DNA of 64,000 nucleotides from Molanna angustata (GCA_963576475.1 OY754980.1:4779492-4843491); one strand, 5' to 3'. Shown: positions 31,990 to 44,655, counted from the first letter of the stretch. The notes: a model not told the origin generated them from the letters alone. Numbers and translations are program-made.

Positions 31990-32290
31990 TCTTTCTTCTT
32001 CTTCGATGGCGCTTCAGCCCAAATCGAGCCTTGGCCTTCAACAAGCGCCTCTAACCTCTTCTATCCTCAGCCGCCGTTCTTCAGTTAAGGATCTGCAGGA
32101 GCTGTACTGCATCTCTCCGTATGTCATCCTCCCATCTCAGTCTTGGTCTCCCTATCTTCCGTTTACCTCCCGGGTGACCAATTATGTTTTTTTTTTTGCG
32201 TAGTCGCGTGTTTGGCATTCTCTGTACATGGCCAGTATGGAGTTCGCGAAACTACTTCCACGCCGGAGAACGTTATAGGACCCTAAGGTC
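31990..32290 (-). pseudogene. RTE-type LINE 3' end, minus
   Basis: The inverse reads GRPRLRWEDDIRRDAVQLLQ before a stop, then the end GGCTCGATTTGGGCTGAAGC, GCCATCGAAGAAGAAG. The 32205-32285 part (CGTTCTCCGGCGTGGAAGTA inverse) belongs to the preceding coding region. It is directly followed on the right by a palindromic element. Confidence 0.65.
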
Positions 32291-32384
32291 CTGTTCATCC
32301 CCAGCACATCCGCAACGTCGGGCAAAACAAGTAATCCACTATCCAGTGATTTTTAACCACTATCCCCGAGAGTCCAACCTCAAT

Positions 32385-32585
32385 GTAACCTGGGGTGCAA
32401 GTCTGATTCAACCGGCGAAATCAAAAACCTCGTGATTACCCATATCATGGATATAATTATCATATGGAGTTCTATGACAACTAAAGATATTATAGAACTC
32501 CATATAATAATTATATCCATGATATGGGTAATCGTGATGGTTTTGATTTCGCCAGTTGGACCCCCGACTTACCCACCTGGGATGT
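32385..32585. mobile_element. Palindromic MITE with near-perfect central stem
   Basis: The outer arms are imperfect (GATTCAACCGGCGAAATCAA on the left, AACTGGCGAAATCAAAACC on the inverse right). The inner 42-bp stem, from GATTACCCATATCATGG to GAGTTCTAT (about 32434-32475), pairs with 32492-32533 with one mismatch, around a 16-bp loop. No ORF inside. Flanking TA dinucleotides would fit a Tc1/mariner-like insertion but are not decisive. Confidence 0.7.
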
Positions 32586-32759
32586 AATGATTCTTAACAA
32601 GAAATTAAAAAAAAAATGTGGAAAACTTTTTTAGTTTTCTTCATGTTGAAATGAAGATTTATTACATTCATTTTATTTTATTTCGTTTTACAGAGTACAA
32701 ACAGTCAAATTCATATAATATATACAAAAAATGAGCTACCAGCATATAGACCAGTGAAG

Positions 32760-32995
32760 ACTTAATTAATCAATGAATAAATAACTCAAGAAATAAATCA
32801 ACCAATAAATAAAATAATGGACAAATACTCAATTAAACAAATAACAATAGAAATGAAATTAAATGAAGTAATAAATAAATCAAGAAATAAATAAATTTAT
32901 GAACAAATAACAATATAAATGAAATAAGTGAAGTTATAAATAAATCAAGAAATAAATCAACTAATAAATAAATTAATGAACAAATACTGTCAATT
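32760..32995. repeat. Degenerate AAATAA/ATCAAG simple-sequence region
   Basis: A roughly 60-70-bp block containing TAAATAAATCAAGAAATAAA and AACAAATAACAATA is repeated about three times with changes. No coding content. Confidence 0.6.
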
Positions 32996-33114
32996 TGAAA
33001 CACATAATGTTAAACGCAGATGTTTTTAATAGCAAACAAATTCAAATACAACACATACATAATCTATTGGGAAACAATATAAATGGTGCCTACTTAAACA
33101 ATTACACTTTGTAT

Positions 33115-33375
33115 ACTTACTTACTTACTCAGCCTCTTCTTGAGTCCAGTATTGGACAAAGGCCTCCCGCTTGGACTTCCACTGGTCTCTATCCTGTGCC
33201 ATTCTTCACCATTCAGGACCTGCCTTTTTGATGTCATCGGACCATCTGGTCTGGGGCCTTCCCACGCTTCTGCTTCCCGTTCTTGGCCTCCAGTCCATCA
33301 CAATTTTGTCATCGTCCATCTGACATCCGAGATACATGACCCGCCCAACTCCACTTTAACTCCGTTATTCTTTTG
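33115..33375 (-). pseudogene. RTE-type LINE 3' end, minus
   Basis: The inverse contains RITELKWSWAGHVSRMSDGR, then in a shifted frame GRPQTRWSDDIKK-like codons, and it ends TATTGGACTCAAGAAGAGGC plus TAAG repeats. Multiple stops break the frame. Confidence 0.7.
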
Positions 33376-33379
33376 TCAA

Positions 33380-33940
33380 GTTTGTATGATATACAAAGAT
33401 GTTAAATTTTATCTAAATATCAAATGCGTGACTGTCTACGGTAGATAATACACAACTTCTGAAAGGTTTAGAGCTCTAACTGGTCGGGAAGTAAGTGAAA
33501 AATCATTTGCAAAATTCCAGTAAGGACAGACAGGCAAAGTAAAAAAAAATAAATAGAGAAGAATAAAAGTGTGTTAAAACCAATGAAAAATAATTTTTAT
33601 TTTATTTTTCTGTCGAAAGCAGATGGGATTTTATTTTTGAATTTAAAATTATTAAAAAAAACTCTTTTTTAATATTTTTTATATTAAAAAATATAAAATT
33701 CGAAAATTGAATAAAAAGGATAAGCGATCCGAAAATAATGTTCTCAATATCCAGGGTTGTACATTGTACAGGTGATAAATAAAAATCGTTTTATATAGCA
33801 GCATGTTCCACAAACGATGGTAATTCTAAATTTATTCTCTGAACGCCAACTTTCTTATAATGTATGCTACAATGTACATAGTTAATAACACCACGAATAA
33901 ATTTTACTATGGGTATTTTTATTTTGTTACTTTTTCCTTA
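33380..33940. other. No gene recognised
   Basis: AT-rich. At 33645-33705 there is an AT-rich imperfect palindrome, too simple to interpret. Confidence 0.35.
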
Positions 33941-33944
33941 TACT

Positions 33945-34320
33945 TCTGCGTTGTGGAGAGAAATGATTTCGTATTTTCAAGATAAAATTCGCAAGGAATA
34001 TAATATTATGTAGATACTACTGCGAGTTTCGTTGTGATAGCCTACATATTATTACAAAATATGATACAAACGGCTTACAAAATATGCAATTTTCACTATC
34101 CGCTACTATGAAATGTGGGGAGTTACGACTTTACAATTTTGAAACGTATTTTTTTTCATCGATTTTTCAACAGGTATCATGGAGAGGGTGCGTAAGTACT
34201 GCCCGACATAATGTCTCTTTCACTCTGATCTGTAAAATAAAATGCACTCGTGAAATGCAATGATTTACCGAGAAAAAAATGTGAAAACCAGAAATCCATT
34301 GAATTTTTTTGTCAGTGTAT
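33945..34320. repeat. Unclassified interspersed repeat (CTCTC...CACTCG family), fragments
   Basis: GCGAGTTTCGTTGTGATAG and TTTCAACAGGTATCATGGAG match motifs of the copies at 1216 and 28745, with some order changes. The copy looks rearranged. Confidence 0.4.
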
Positions 34321-34344
34321 GTATGTATGTATGAATATTTTATA

Positions 34345-34560
34345 TAGGCTATGTTTCTCGAACAAAAGTATCAGTAATAGTATAGTTAAGATACTTTGAT
34401 TTCATAAAATTGTGCAATACTTTTGGATGTTTCATTGAAATCTAATGCTGTCAAACGACACAATTTTAAACAATTTTATGAAATTAAAGTACCTACCTAC
34501 TTATTTTAACTATACTATTACTGATACTTTTGTTGATAGAACCCAACCTTAGATGTAAAA
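34345..34560. mobile_element. Palindromic MITE
   Basis: The left arm GAACAAAAGTATCAGTAATA, then GTATAGTTAAGATACTTTGA and TTTCATAAAATTGT, is repeated inversely at the right end before GATAGAACCC. The arms are about 65-70 bp, with a small insertion rich in CTACCTAC in the right arm. No ORF. Confidence 0.7.
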
Positions 34561-34959
34561 AATAAATGCATTTTCATACACTTAGTGTAACCAATAAGCA
34601 TATTAACAAGTTGAAAAAATAAAATTTTCACAGTATAAAATATATAAAATCGACAAAAACAAGAAAATATTCAAATTTACACAAAAATACAAAGAACGCA
34701 CACAATAGCTTAAAAGAACTTTTCCTTAATGTATTCAACACTTAGGCGACAAGACCAGATGCTTCCTTCACACATTCTGGCAAATCATTAAACAGTTGAA
34801 AACCTTTGTAATACACGTAATTTTGTGTACCTGCCAGGTTAGTCTGAGGCAATCAAGTATGCAGTTGCTATATATGTAATTATAAACCCGCATCAGTTTT
34901 TTTTTTAATGAATATGTCCTTGTTAAACAAGTACATATTCATCTTCCTACGTTCCCTAA

Positions 34960-35070
34960 AATAAGCAAATAAATGCATGTGAACGAAATCGGTCGAGGCA
35001 GGATTCGAACTCGCGACCACTGGATTACTAGCCCAGCGCGCTAACCGCTCTGCCATCGACCCATCTAAAT
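34960..35070 (-). mobile_element. SINE family 3, best-preserved tRNA-Thr-like head, minus
   Basis: The inverse reads GGGTCGATGGCAGAGCGGTT, then a CTAGTAA anticodon loop (AGT, Thr) and GGTCGCGAGTTCGAATCCTG. The T-stem has a mismatch and the acceptor stem pairs only about six bases, so I call a SINE head and not a functional tRNA. The body AAAATAAGCAAATA is shared with the copy at 56080. Confidence 0.65.
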
Positions 35071-35559
35071 TACCAAAGGTAGATCAACTAGTCCTACAAA
35101 TATAATAAATTAATAAGTTCCAATCTTGCGAATAAATTCGAATCCTGGCACGACCGATTTCTTTCATCCTTACTACAAGCATTTATGCTTTGTTAGGTAA
35201 TATATCAGGATATATGTATTTGTACTTACTTGTTTCGAGGAAATATTTATTCTTTTTTTTTAAATAAATAAACATTCACTGGCACCTTTTCACACAGGAT
35301 TAAAAAAAACAATTATTTCAGAAATAGTTCGATATATTGATAATAAAAATTATAAATAAAAAACCATCTGACTACCCAACTTTGCAACTATTTCGTGATT
35401 TTCAAGTTCCATCTTTTAAAAATATTTATAAAAAAATGTGCTATTTCAAATACATAAGGACATTGGAAGGTCGCACCATGCCTTTGTACGTGTGGCGAGT
35501 GATATAGTGGGTCAAAATATAGTGGGTCATCTGTGTACCTCGTTAACACATACAAGTTT

Positions 35560-35895
35560 TGCATAGCACTACTACACTTACAATGGGGTGGGGTGGTTCA
35601 ACCAACTTGAAACAGATTTGAGACTGGCAATTGATTATAATGATTTTAAAAGAAAAATAAAGAATAAATAAAACTTATTATTTGACTAATATGTAAATTA
35701 TATTAACTTCTTTTTGTATAGATTATAATTATGTTTATATACTATTTTGTGACTTCTGTATTAAATTTTCTCCTTTACACACGAGTGCTTGCGCTCTGTT
35801 AAAGGGAAATATGTTTTTTCTTACTGTGCATCTTTTCTATATAGTTTGATTGTTTTATATTTTGTATATGTATTGTGAATTTAATAAAAATAAAA
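35560..35895 (+). pseudogene. LINE 3' UTR-like segment
   Basis: A short stretch of C-terminal-like codons (ATTTTAAAAGAAAAATAAAG) is followed by TTACACACGAGTGCTTGCGC, TCTGTTAAAGGGAAATATG and a final TTTAATAAAAATAAAA. The same ACGAGTGCTTG ... GTAAAGGGGAATA order recurs at 44695-44810 with AATAAATAAATA. I infer a 3' UTR shared by a LINE family. Confidence 0.4.
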
Positions 35896-35999
35896 AAAAT
35901 ATCTTTACAACAGTATTTTTTGTCACTTCATATAGTCGCTCTCGAGCTAGCTAGCCCTGTGTCAGTGTTGTTGAAGTGGATCCACTAGTCTCACTAAAT

Positions 36000-36310
36000 A
36001 TAATAAATGAATAAACATTCACTGGTACGTAATTAAATAGGAAGTTATGAAATAACAATTATTGTTATAGTATATTTTAATGCGATTTTCGCTTCTTCAG
36101 ATGTAAAATGTTAATTGAATCTAAATACATAATTCATTAAATATACTTAATAAACTTGTTTGTTGGCTAAGCGGGATAATATCTAACAAAGATATGGAGA
36201 TAACTCATTATTTTTTAATTCTTTTTTGGATTAGATCGGCCTTTTAATTGAAAAGATATCATATAACATACTGAAGTTTGTATCTTGTAATTATTTATAT
36301 AGAATATCTT
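36000..36310. other. No gene recognised
   Basis: AT-rich. The start repeats a SINE-tail like stretch (ACTAGTCTCACTAAATATAA; compare 35088-35110). Confidence 0.3.
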
Positions 36311-36313
36311 ATT

Positions 36314-36845
36314 ATACAGGGTGTCCCAGAAAGTACAATCAAGCGGATGTCTAGAGGTAGAGCACCCTGGGGGTACCATAATACCCATATAATGTTTCGC
36401 GATTTTTTGTACATTTCAGTTATGATTTTTTTCCTGTTTTTTTTGTCAAACTTTTTCTATCAAGAGATGAATTATCGAGATACATGCTAGATATTTTTTT
36501 CAAAATAGGTGAATAGTATACCTGGCAGACACAAATACTAATCTATTGTGGGCCCATCTGATGCCATCGCGCCCATGAAAAATGTTGAATCTCAAAATTA
36601 GTTACAATTCTAAATTTTAGAAAATTTTGAGGACGATTTAATCAAAATATTTATATGAAAATTTCGTCCAACCTTTTTTTGGGCCCATCTGATACCATCG
36701 CGCCCATGAAAAAATGTTGAATCTCAAAATTAGTTACAATTCTAAATTTTAGAAAATTTTGAGGACGATTTAATGAAAATATTTACATGAAAATTTCGTC
36801 CAACCTTTTTTCAAAAACTTTCCGATTCAATTAACTATTTACCCT
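36314..36845. repeat. Element beginning ACAGGGTGTCCCAG with an inner 131-bp tandem duplication
   Basis: ACAGGGTGTCCCAGAAAGTA is a start common to arthropod DNA transposons. The expected inverse end was not found nearby. At 36550-36680 and 36681-36811 two copies of 131 bp stand in tandem, each starting GGGCCCATCTGAT(G/A)CCATCG, with a few substitutions. Confidence 0.6.
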
Positions 36846-36849
36846 GTAA

Positions 36850-39800
36850 ATTTCATTGTGCCATCTCTACGGCGTCATACTTAAACTTGTTACAAAAGAC
36901 AAAATGGCGATATCTCACGTAGAAAAATTTTGATGAAGCTCCAAATAAAATATATGATGAAAAATATCACATTTTTTTTAAATAGATACATTTACAAATG
37001 TTGATTTTTGGGAATATATACATTTTGGGAATATATCTATACATTTTGGGAATATAATATGTAACAAATAAAAAATGTAAATATATTTTCCGCAGAACAT
37101 GCGCATTTATTTGTTATGCCATAATTTAAAATTGTTGTTGGTAAGTATATATATAATTTGTTTTTATTTACAAAAATAACAAAACCCTTAAAGCTAGTTT
37201 TTTTTATTTAAATTTAATATCGATATTCTATCTATACATTTTTGGATAATTCAAAGCATTTTTTTGTAATTTCAGTTTTTTCAGGCGCCAGCTGATTTTT
37301 TTTAATTTTAAACAGGAACATTATACATTTAGAAATGTTTCAGCCAAAAATAAGTTACATACAATTATAATATAATATCATATAAAGATATCTATTTTGA
37401 TACAACAGTGTTAGCTTTAAATATATTTTTTTTTCAGTTCTTTTCGACTAAGTAATATTTATTTCAAAACATACAGTTGCAACATTTAAATATGAAATAA
37501 AAAAAAAAAAATAATCAATAAAACGAAATTATTGGCACATTTTCACAGTTCAATAATTTCTTAAATTGGCAATTTGTAATAAAAATTAACAATATGTTTA
37601 ACGATTTCTCCCAACCAATTAATGTAATGTTTAAAGATTTAACATTTCTTGTAGAAGTCATTTACTACAATTACTTTTTACAAATTATTTTGTGTTGTTT
37701 ATTGTAAGTAGTACCTAATGGATTGCAATTCAGCAATCTCTTCCAACCAATAAAATATATATATCAAGAGTTGATACCCGATATTGCAATATAAATGTAT
37801 TATTTTTTTTCAAATGATTTTTTGTTTTATTGAATTAAAAATATATTATAGCTGTACATTATAAATATTGTAGGTACAATAAAGCAAGAGGATTGCTATA
37901 TGGCAATTTCTTCCAATCAATATAGTAGGTAAATAACATTTGGTGTAAACGATACCTACTGATTTTAATATGCGATAAACGTTTTTTAATAGTTGAAATT
38001 TAAAATTGTATTTTTAAACGTAAAGGGCACAAAATATGACATAATCCTTACATTTAAGAATGACATGTTTATTGGCAGTAGTGAAATATATTGAAGTCAA
38101 ATAATATATTCAACGGATATTGCCACACGATTGAATATATAAATATATTATTTTAATAACAGTGAATGATATTGTAGTTATGTAAATTTAATTTCCTGTT
38201 AATTTTATATTGTGTATATTAAAAGGTGCTTGACAAAGACCGTTGTGGGAATTTTTCATTAATAATATTCATCCTGTTTTTGTAGTTTTTAAGTTGTGAG
38301 TTTATTGCAGAATGACAATTTACAAGAGAAGCAAAAATTACGATATTCGTTTTCTTTTTGAAGTTGGTAATTGAACTCAGGAAACCGATAGAGAAGCCAA
38401 ACGACATTTCACTATGCTATGTGGATGGCTGTTTAAAATTATTTATGTCAAATAATTCAGTCTAACGTATTCCATCTTATAAAAAGAATTTTAATTCGTT
38501 TGATTTCTCAACCGGCGTATTAAGTTCGATTTCCGACAAGGGGAAAATAATAAAAAAATATTTCGCAATTATTGCTGCTCTGTACTGGAAACAAGTTATT
38601 TGAAAAAATCTGCCGTTCGGCTTATAACTCGACAATTATTATTGTAAATGGTGCAAGGAAATTTTATTGTATTTAAAAAATGCATGAAAAATTATCATAA
38701 TAATCTAAAAATGTCCAGAACGCAAATATTATTCATCAAATTGAATATGAAAATCGCATATTTTTTATTAAGATTGCTTAAAAGTAGGTGGCACATTGGT
38801 AATAAATTATTGTCAATGACAATTTATATGAATTTTTCAAAGTTGTCAAGATAAAAGTACCATAATATAAAGAAAGAATTAATTTATACAGAGGTAATTT
38901 ATCTGTTTTAAAGGAAAGTAAACAAAAAAACTAATTATATTTTTATCCATTATTATCGATTACATGAACTAAAAATGTACGAAGGTACCTTTACTCAATG
39001 TGTTTTTATGGTAAAAGAAATAAATTTTATTAAAATTAATTTAAATTTTTTGATGTAATTTAAAAAAAATATTACTGAAGATTAATTGGGTACCTACACA
39101 ATGTATTTCATATCACAGGTAATTTCATGTAGAATGAAGTCAGACAAAACAAACATTGTGTAAAATATTTTTAAATGTTCACTGTATTTTAATTTAACAT
39201 GAAAATAAATTATTATGTGAGTTGGTACTTCGTTTTATTTATTTATTTTTTAATTTAAAAGACATTGACTATATTTTATACTATGTTGATGAATAAAAAA
39301 CTTTTTAAACTGTAAATAAAAAGTCAGCAATGGATCAATTATTTCCATTTGAATAAGCTTGTAAATTTATAATTAATTTTTTGTTACAACTCATAAAATT
39401 CTATAAAAAATATCGATTTCAATTAAAAACAATATATTGTAATTGAATATTTTTTTTCAAAAAAAAAAATAGAAATATAAAAATACACTTAGGTATAATT
39501 TTCTTTTGAATAATATATAAATTTATACATATATTATTCAAAATAAATATTTCGAAGCTAAGTATACAACTGGTTTATTACCGGTTATTAAAGCGAATAC
39601 TTGAGGCGTAAAATGATAATCAACATACATTTTTTTATCATAGAACGGATTTCAAGTGCTTTTATATCAATATTTGAAAAAAAACGAGAAATATAAATTA
39701 AGATAGATACTTGAAAATATAGGGGCTTCGTTTCTACGGAAATCGATGGTAAATGCAGTCATAACGTATTTAAAATATTACGACTCGCGAGAGAGAGTTA

Positions 39801-40395
39801 CATTATAAAATAAGTTGCATTATACATTTTCTACTGCACTCGTAAAATATTAAAAAAAACCGTTAGGTAAATTAGCAACCACATTTTATTCATTATTAAA
39901 TGTAAAATATTTTACTGCAGTTCAGTGAGCCCCTTATACTTAAAAATATCCAAACATTTTTTATTCGGTTTAATTATTAGGTATTTTTCTAACAATATTC
40001 TTGACTTATAAATTATATATGAATATAATCCTTTGACATATAATATATTATGTACATAATCGGATATCTTAGTAGGAATTTTTATTTGGTGCTGTGTTTA
40101 AAGTTGATAATAATTAGGTATTTAAAATAACACTTTCGTAGCCAACGAAATAATCATTATAATAAACTAAAATAAAATTGCATACGTAATTTATTTTTGA
40201 TATGATAATGTTCATATTAACGGTAGTGCTCATAAAAATTACACACGTGTGTAGCAATTGAAACTTATGGATATTTCACTTGCGTATCAAATTAAATTAC
40301 ATTTATAATATTGTATTTAAAGTAGACATTACTAATAGAAAGAAAAAAATATATTTATCAACATATATATGTTAAAGTATTCATTTAATTTCTTA
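36850..40395. other. Long AT-rich stretch without a recognised gene
   Basis: About 3.5 kb with only very short frames. I saw no splice-bounded coding exon, no repeat in common with the rest of the window, and no low-copy GC island. At 39720-39920 the sequence is slightly less AT-rich and could be an exon or regulatory region, but I cannot support either. Confidence 0.4.
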
Positions 40396-40399
40396 AAAA

Positions 40400-40540
40400 T
40401 TGTTTTAACACGCACCCCAATAACAAGTTGCCACATTCCGGAGACTTACTATGTTTATTATCACACAGATCCAGACTGAAAATGCAATCCAAAATTTTTC
40501 ATTCTCCGGGAATCGGACCCGGGATTTTGAATTAGATTTT
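40400..40540 (-). mobile_element. SINE family 2, minus
   Basis: AACACGCACCCCAATAACAA, GATCCAGACTGAAAATGC and an inverse B box (GGGAATCGGACCCGGGA). The 5' half of the head is missing. Confidence 0.7.
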
Positions 40541-40544
40541 TTAT

Positions 40545-41325
40545 TCGGAGTATTATTTTACTCATTAGTTTTTATTTTGATGTGCAAATTCTCTATCAGT
40601 CTTCATTAGGTATTTGTCGAACAGGTGTGCAATTTCATAAGCAGTTAATATTAAAATAACAATTGAAGCCTTTAATAAATACATAATTGGGTACCTAAAG
40701 TACAATTTTATAAAAGTTTATATTCTCACTAATGTTTTTAACAGTCCAACGTTTTGTTTATTTTGATAATGACTAAAAAAATCGTAAATTAACACTACGC
40801 AAGAATTAAATGATGTTACTAATAAAAGGAATAGATTTACTTGGAAAAATAGTAATAACTAAGAAAATTTGACATTGAAAAACATAATGACTGACAAAAA
40901 CTTATCAAATATATATAATTCAATGCAACCAATGGCTAATTTTTGCTAATTTATTCTACTTTATTTGGCGTTATCAATCAGTATACAGATTTAACTTTTA
41001 TGGTGATAACAAGCAGCCTTCTTATTGATAGTAGAACGTTAGAAGATACAGACGGGTAAAATATTTTTCAATAACATATAACATCATTTGTAGCAAAACA
41101 GAACATCAAAAATACAATAACTAAGTACTGTGCAAACAATTTAAGAAAAAAGATAAAATTAAATTAAATAGTGTCAAAACGAAGATGATGTTAAGAATAA
41201 GAATAATATATTTTTTTCTAATTGTAATTGTCAACTGTTAACTATTCAAAAAATGCCATTTTAACTATCAAAAAAAAAAATACACAAATTTTAAATTGAG
41301 TTTCGGTAGTAATTTGAAATTATAA
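40545..41325. other. No gene recognised
   Basis: AT-rich. No ORF or repeat unit of note. Confidence 0.35.
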
Positions 41326-41329
41326 TTAT

Positions 41330-41880
41330 TCATGTTTGTGGTAAATTCGAGTTTCACCAGAAATTGTGCTTCGATATTTTTTACGTGGTCAATCATTAAG
41401 TTTAACCATAAATTAGCCTTCGACAAATTAATAACTTGCATAATTGAATTTCACCAGAAATTATCTTTCGCCAAATCAACATAATTTAATATCATTTTCT
41501 GTCTTTGTCGTTTATAATAAATATCTTTTAGTTTCATTAAATATTATCCTTCGAAAAATAATTATATGAAAATCATCTGACAAATTAATATAATATGGAT
41601 AATTTTACATAATCGATTTTCACCAAAAATTATCCGTCGACAAAATATTATATGGATACTTTAATATCATTGATTTCCACCAAAAATAATCCTTCGACAA
41701 AATATAACATGGATAATTTTACATCATTGCTTTTCACCAAAAATTATCCTTCGACAAAATATTATATAATTAAAATATTATATCATTGATTTCCACCAAA
41801 AATAATCCTTCGACAAAATATTATATGGATAATTTTACATCATTGATTTTCACCAAAAATTATCCTTCGACAAGTTTAGA
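41330..41880. repeat. 57-bp tandem array with decaying left side
   Basis: CACCAAAAATTATCC or CCACCAAAAATAATCC recurs at 41621, 41678, 41735, 41794 and 41851 (57-59-bp steps), each followed by GTCGACAAAAT or TTCGACAAAAT. Units 1, 3 and 5 share TTTTCACC...AATTATCC and units 2 and 4 share TTCCACC...AATAATCC, a dimer pattern. Diverged units with CACCAGAAATT lie further left to about 41350. Confidence 0.85.
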
Positions 41881-41884
41881 ATTT

Positions 41885-42560
41885 AAACACATGTACTGCC
41901 TCAAAGGCTAAAGAAATATACATAATATCTTTTGATTAACACACCAATCAGCAACTCAATAGACACAACATAATACAACAATATAATTATATATCACATA
42001 ATATTAGCAATATGTAAGGTATACATGAAGACACATTACAAGTGTGTGAAAACGGATTTCACGTGGAAATCGTGATTCCGTTTCACATAACATTATCGTT
42101 TAACAAAAACTATCACATTCATTTAAATATTTATTATAACACATTAATTTTATACATGGAATATTTATATTATTAATTTGCAGGGCGAACTCGCTAAAAA
42201 ATTAAAAATAAATACTTAAATATTATGAAATTGGTAAGCTATTAATGTAATAATGAATTTTTTTATAGGTATTCAATACTTAATCAAACTATTAACTTCT
42301 AACATAAAAAAAATACTACAAAATTTGTGATTTCAGAAAATGGTAATATTTGATAAACAGAATAATTGCAGTGTATTTTTTTTATAAATTAAAATATATT
42401 TGGATTCAAATAATTAAGAATATAGTTTAGATTATTTTCTCCTATTTTATTATATTATGCAAGTGAGATATGGATATGGATACCAAACAGAACCGCGAAT
42501 ATATCAAAATGGTGATAAATAGTCCTAAAAGTTTTTTTTTTATGAAAAGCTTAAATAAGA
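41885..42560. other. No gene recognised
   Basis: AT-rich. No supported feature. Confidence 0.35.
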
Positions 42561-42564
42561 CGAA

Positions 42565-42750
42565 CAATGTCAAATAATAATAAATACGCACCCAATAACA
42601 AGTTGTTACATTTCGGAGACCCAAGGTATATATCGTTTCACAGATCCAGACTGAAAACACAACTAAAAACTTTGTCTCCACCGGGAATCGAACCGGGACC
42701 TTTGGCTCATCAGTCAGATATCTAACTGAACTGCGAAGGCCGACTTGTTT
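42565..42750 (-). mobile_element. SINE family 2, complete-looking, minus
   Basis: ACGCACCCAATAACAAGTTG, CACAGATCCAGACTGAAAAC, TCTCCACCGGGAATCGAACC (inverse B box) and the inverse tRNA 5' half ending CTGCGAAGGCCGAC. Head and body are both present. Confidence 0.75.
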
Positions 42751-43027
42751 AGTATAGAGGATCTTCTTCTTACAATCAACAGATTTATTTTTCAGTTTTT
42801 TGTATTGGATCAGTTTGTTGCAAATGAATAAACGAGCTGTCGGCGCTCGGTTCTCCTTGCCAACCCCGTGTAGTTTGTAAACTCATATAAATACATATAG
42901 ATATATAGTGTAAATACTTATTTTATTAATTTAAGAATAAGAATTACCATTATAAGTTTGTGGTTAAATTTTCTAAACTGAATTATAATTTTAATCATGA
43001 ATTCAATTCATTAAATCTTTTAAACCC

Positions 43028-43105
43028 AGCGAAAGCTGTGTGGGTGTGTATTGCCCTATAAAAGAAAGCACGAAGCATGATTGTATCTCCACACACGAGT
43101 ATCGT
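43028..43105 (-). repeat. Fragment of the GCTGTGAGGCACC repeat family, minus
   Basis: GGGTGTGTATTGCCCTATAAAA, read inversely, matches the TGCTCCCTTTTATAAGG region near 13970. A short, diverged remnant. Confidence 0.4.
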
Positions 43106-43109
43106 CCCA

Positions 43110-44655
43110 AATTTGTCTGATATTAAATCATTATATTTCTGAGTGCGTCGTAGGTACCTTACTTAAAAACATATTTTATGTCTTATTTTTCCTGGAAAAG
43201 TATAAATACTTACAAGGAAAAATACATATTTATCTAATGTATGATTTATTATTTGAAATGTATTTACGCAAGTACGAGAAAATACGTCTAATAATAAATG
43301 AGTAATTTACATAATAAAATCATGCTGTATAAAATGAGAAATACTAATTTGAAATAAATTAAATTTAATTGATTTTGAATAACATTCACGGCCGTAATAT
43401 TTGATTGGAGTTATAATTCACGTTGGCAATCTGGCCAGCAATATTACGGGAAAGTATTTTTTTTAATAACGTACGTTTTGAAACGCACCTTTAAAACGTT
43501 CGTTATCAATAAACGACAGGGTTTCTCAAGCGATCAATTATTAAGTTTTCTTTATTAATTAAAAACTGTTTTTAAAATAATTGCAAAAAATAATTGTAGA
43601 TCTGTTAGAACTGCACTGAAGAAAGCAGTACGAGGCTCACAGATCATACAGAGAGTGCATATTATTATGAGAACCGAGTATTACGTGGACTAGAGTCTAC
43701 AATCTGAATCTACCCGTTTGCATTCTGTTTCCGGTTGGCTCTCTGATTGGTTGAGATCTCGTAGTATTAAGTCAAATGAGCTGTGAAATTTTATATTAAA
43801 TGCGAAAAATTAAAAGAATATTATATATTTAATTTATAATAATTTATAATTCAATTTATAAAGCAACTCGCTCACGCGAGTCGCTATTATTATTATACAC
43901 AAACTTAAACCTAACCTAAGAATGCAGAAAAGAAACTCAGGGGCTAGACGCTTCTCAAAATTAGTAAGCTAGTTTTACTTAGACTCGCGGAAGAGTGAGT
44001 TTTGTCTTTGTAACGATACATGTTTTTAAATTATATTTTAAATTATACCGAGGTAATTAAGTACCTAGTATTTTTAACAAATTTTTTTATAGGTATTTTT
44101 TTTTAACATGTCTACGTAGGGGACGCCAGCTATTAGGATTTGGGTCCATTTTACTCTTCCGAAGAAGCGCACTACGTAGCGTTGGGAGGGGTTTGCAATC
44201 TATAAAAGAGATTATTAATTCGGATTTGAAAAAGACCCGGGTTGTACGAAGATGGAAATACAGAATTTGGAAGATCGTTCCACAGTCGATATGTACTTCA
44301 TGTGAAAATTTCCAATATACCTACTCTCACGAAACGGCTAGGTATTGAGTATTTTACATTTTGTATAAATAAATTAAATATACAATTGAAATTAGGGTAT
44401 AAAAATGTTTTAGGGAATGCCAACATTTGATTGAAATTAACGTGAAAAATTAGTTATTTTATTTTGAGAGTTAAAGACAGTCAACTTGTTTTTCTTTTAT
44501 GTAATTTATTTTCTCTACCTAAATGAATTAAAAATTAATACTTTTTTTTCGTTTTAATGGCATTTGTCTTTTTTCATTATAAAACTTTCAGTCTTGAGAT
44601 ACTCTTCATCATACATTTATCAGAAAAAATACAAAATTTTAGAAATAAAAAAATA
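43110..44655. other. No gene recognised
   Basis: Mostly AT-rich. At 43983-44005 GACTCGCGGAAGAGTGAG matches the L2-like LINE end at 53918-53936, a tiny remnant. A somewhat GC-richer stretch at 44110-44220 (GGGGACGCCAGC to GGGAGGGG) has no frame I can support. Confidence 0.35.

Noticed and set aside
34985..35062. Possible tRNA-Thr gene (minus)
   Set aside because: The anticodon loop fits, but the acceptor and T stems have mismatches, and a similar head with SINE body occurs at several places in the window.
35975..35995. GGATCCACTAGT next to CTCGAGCTAGC, reminiscent of a cloning vector polylinker
   Set aside because: The following bases match a natural SINE-tail stretch at 35088-35110 (CAACTAGTCCTACAAATATAATAAAT type), so a chance resemblance in repeat DNA is more likely than vector contamination.
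43913..43925. CCTAACCTAA, two units of the insect telomere repeat
   Set aside because: Two units are expected by chance; no longer array is present.
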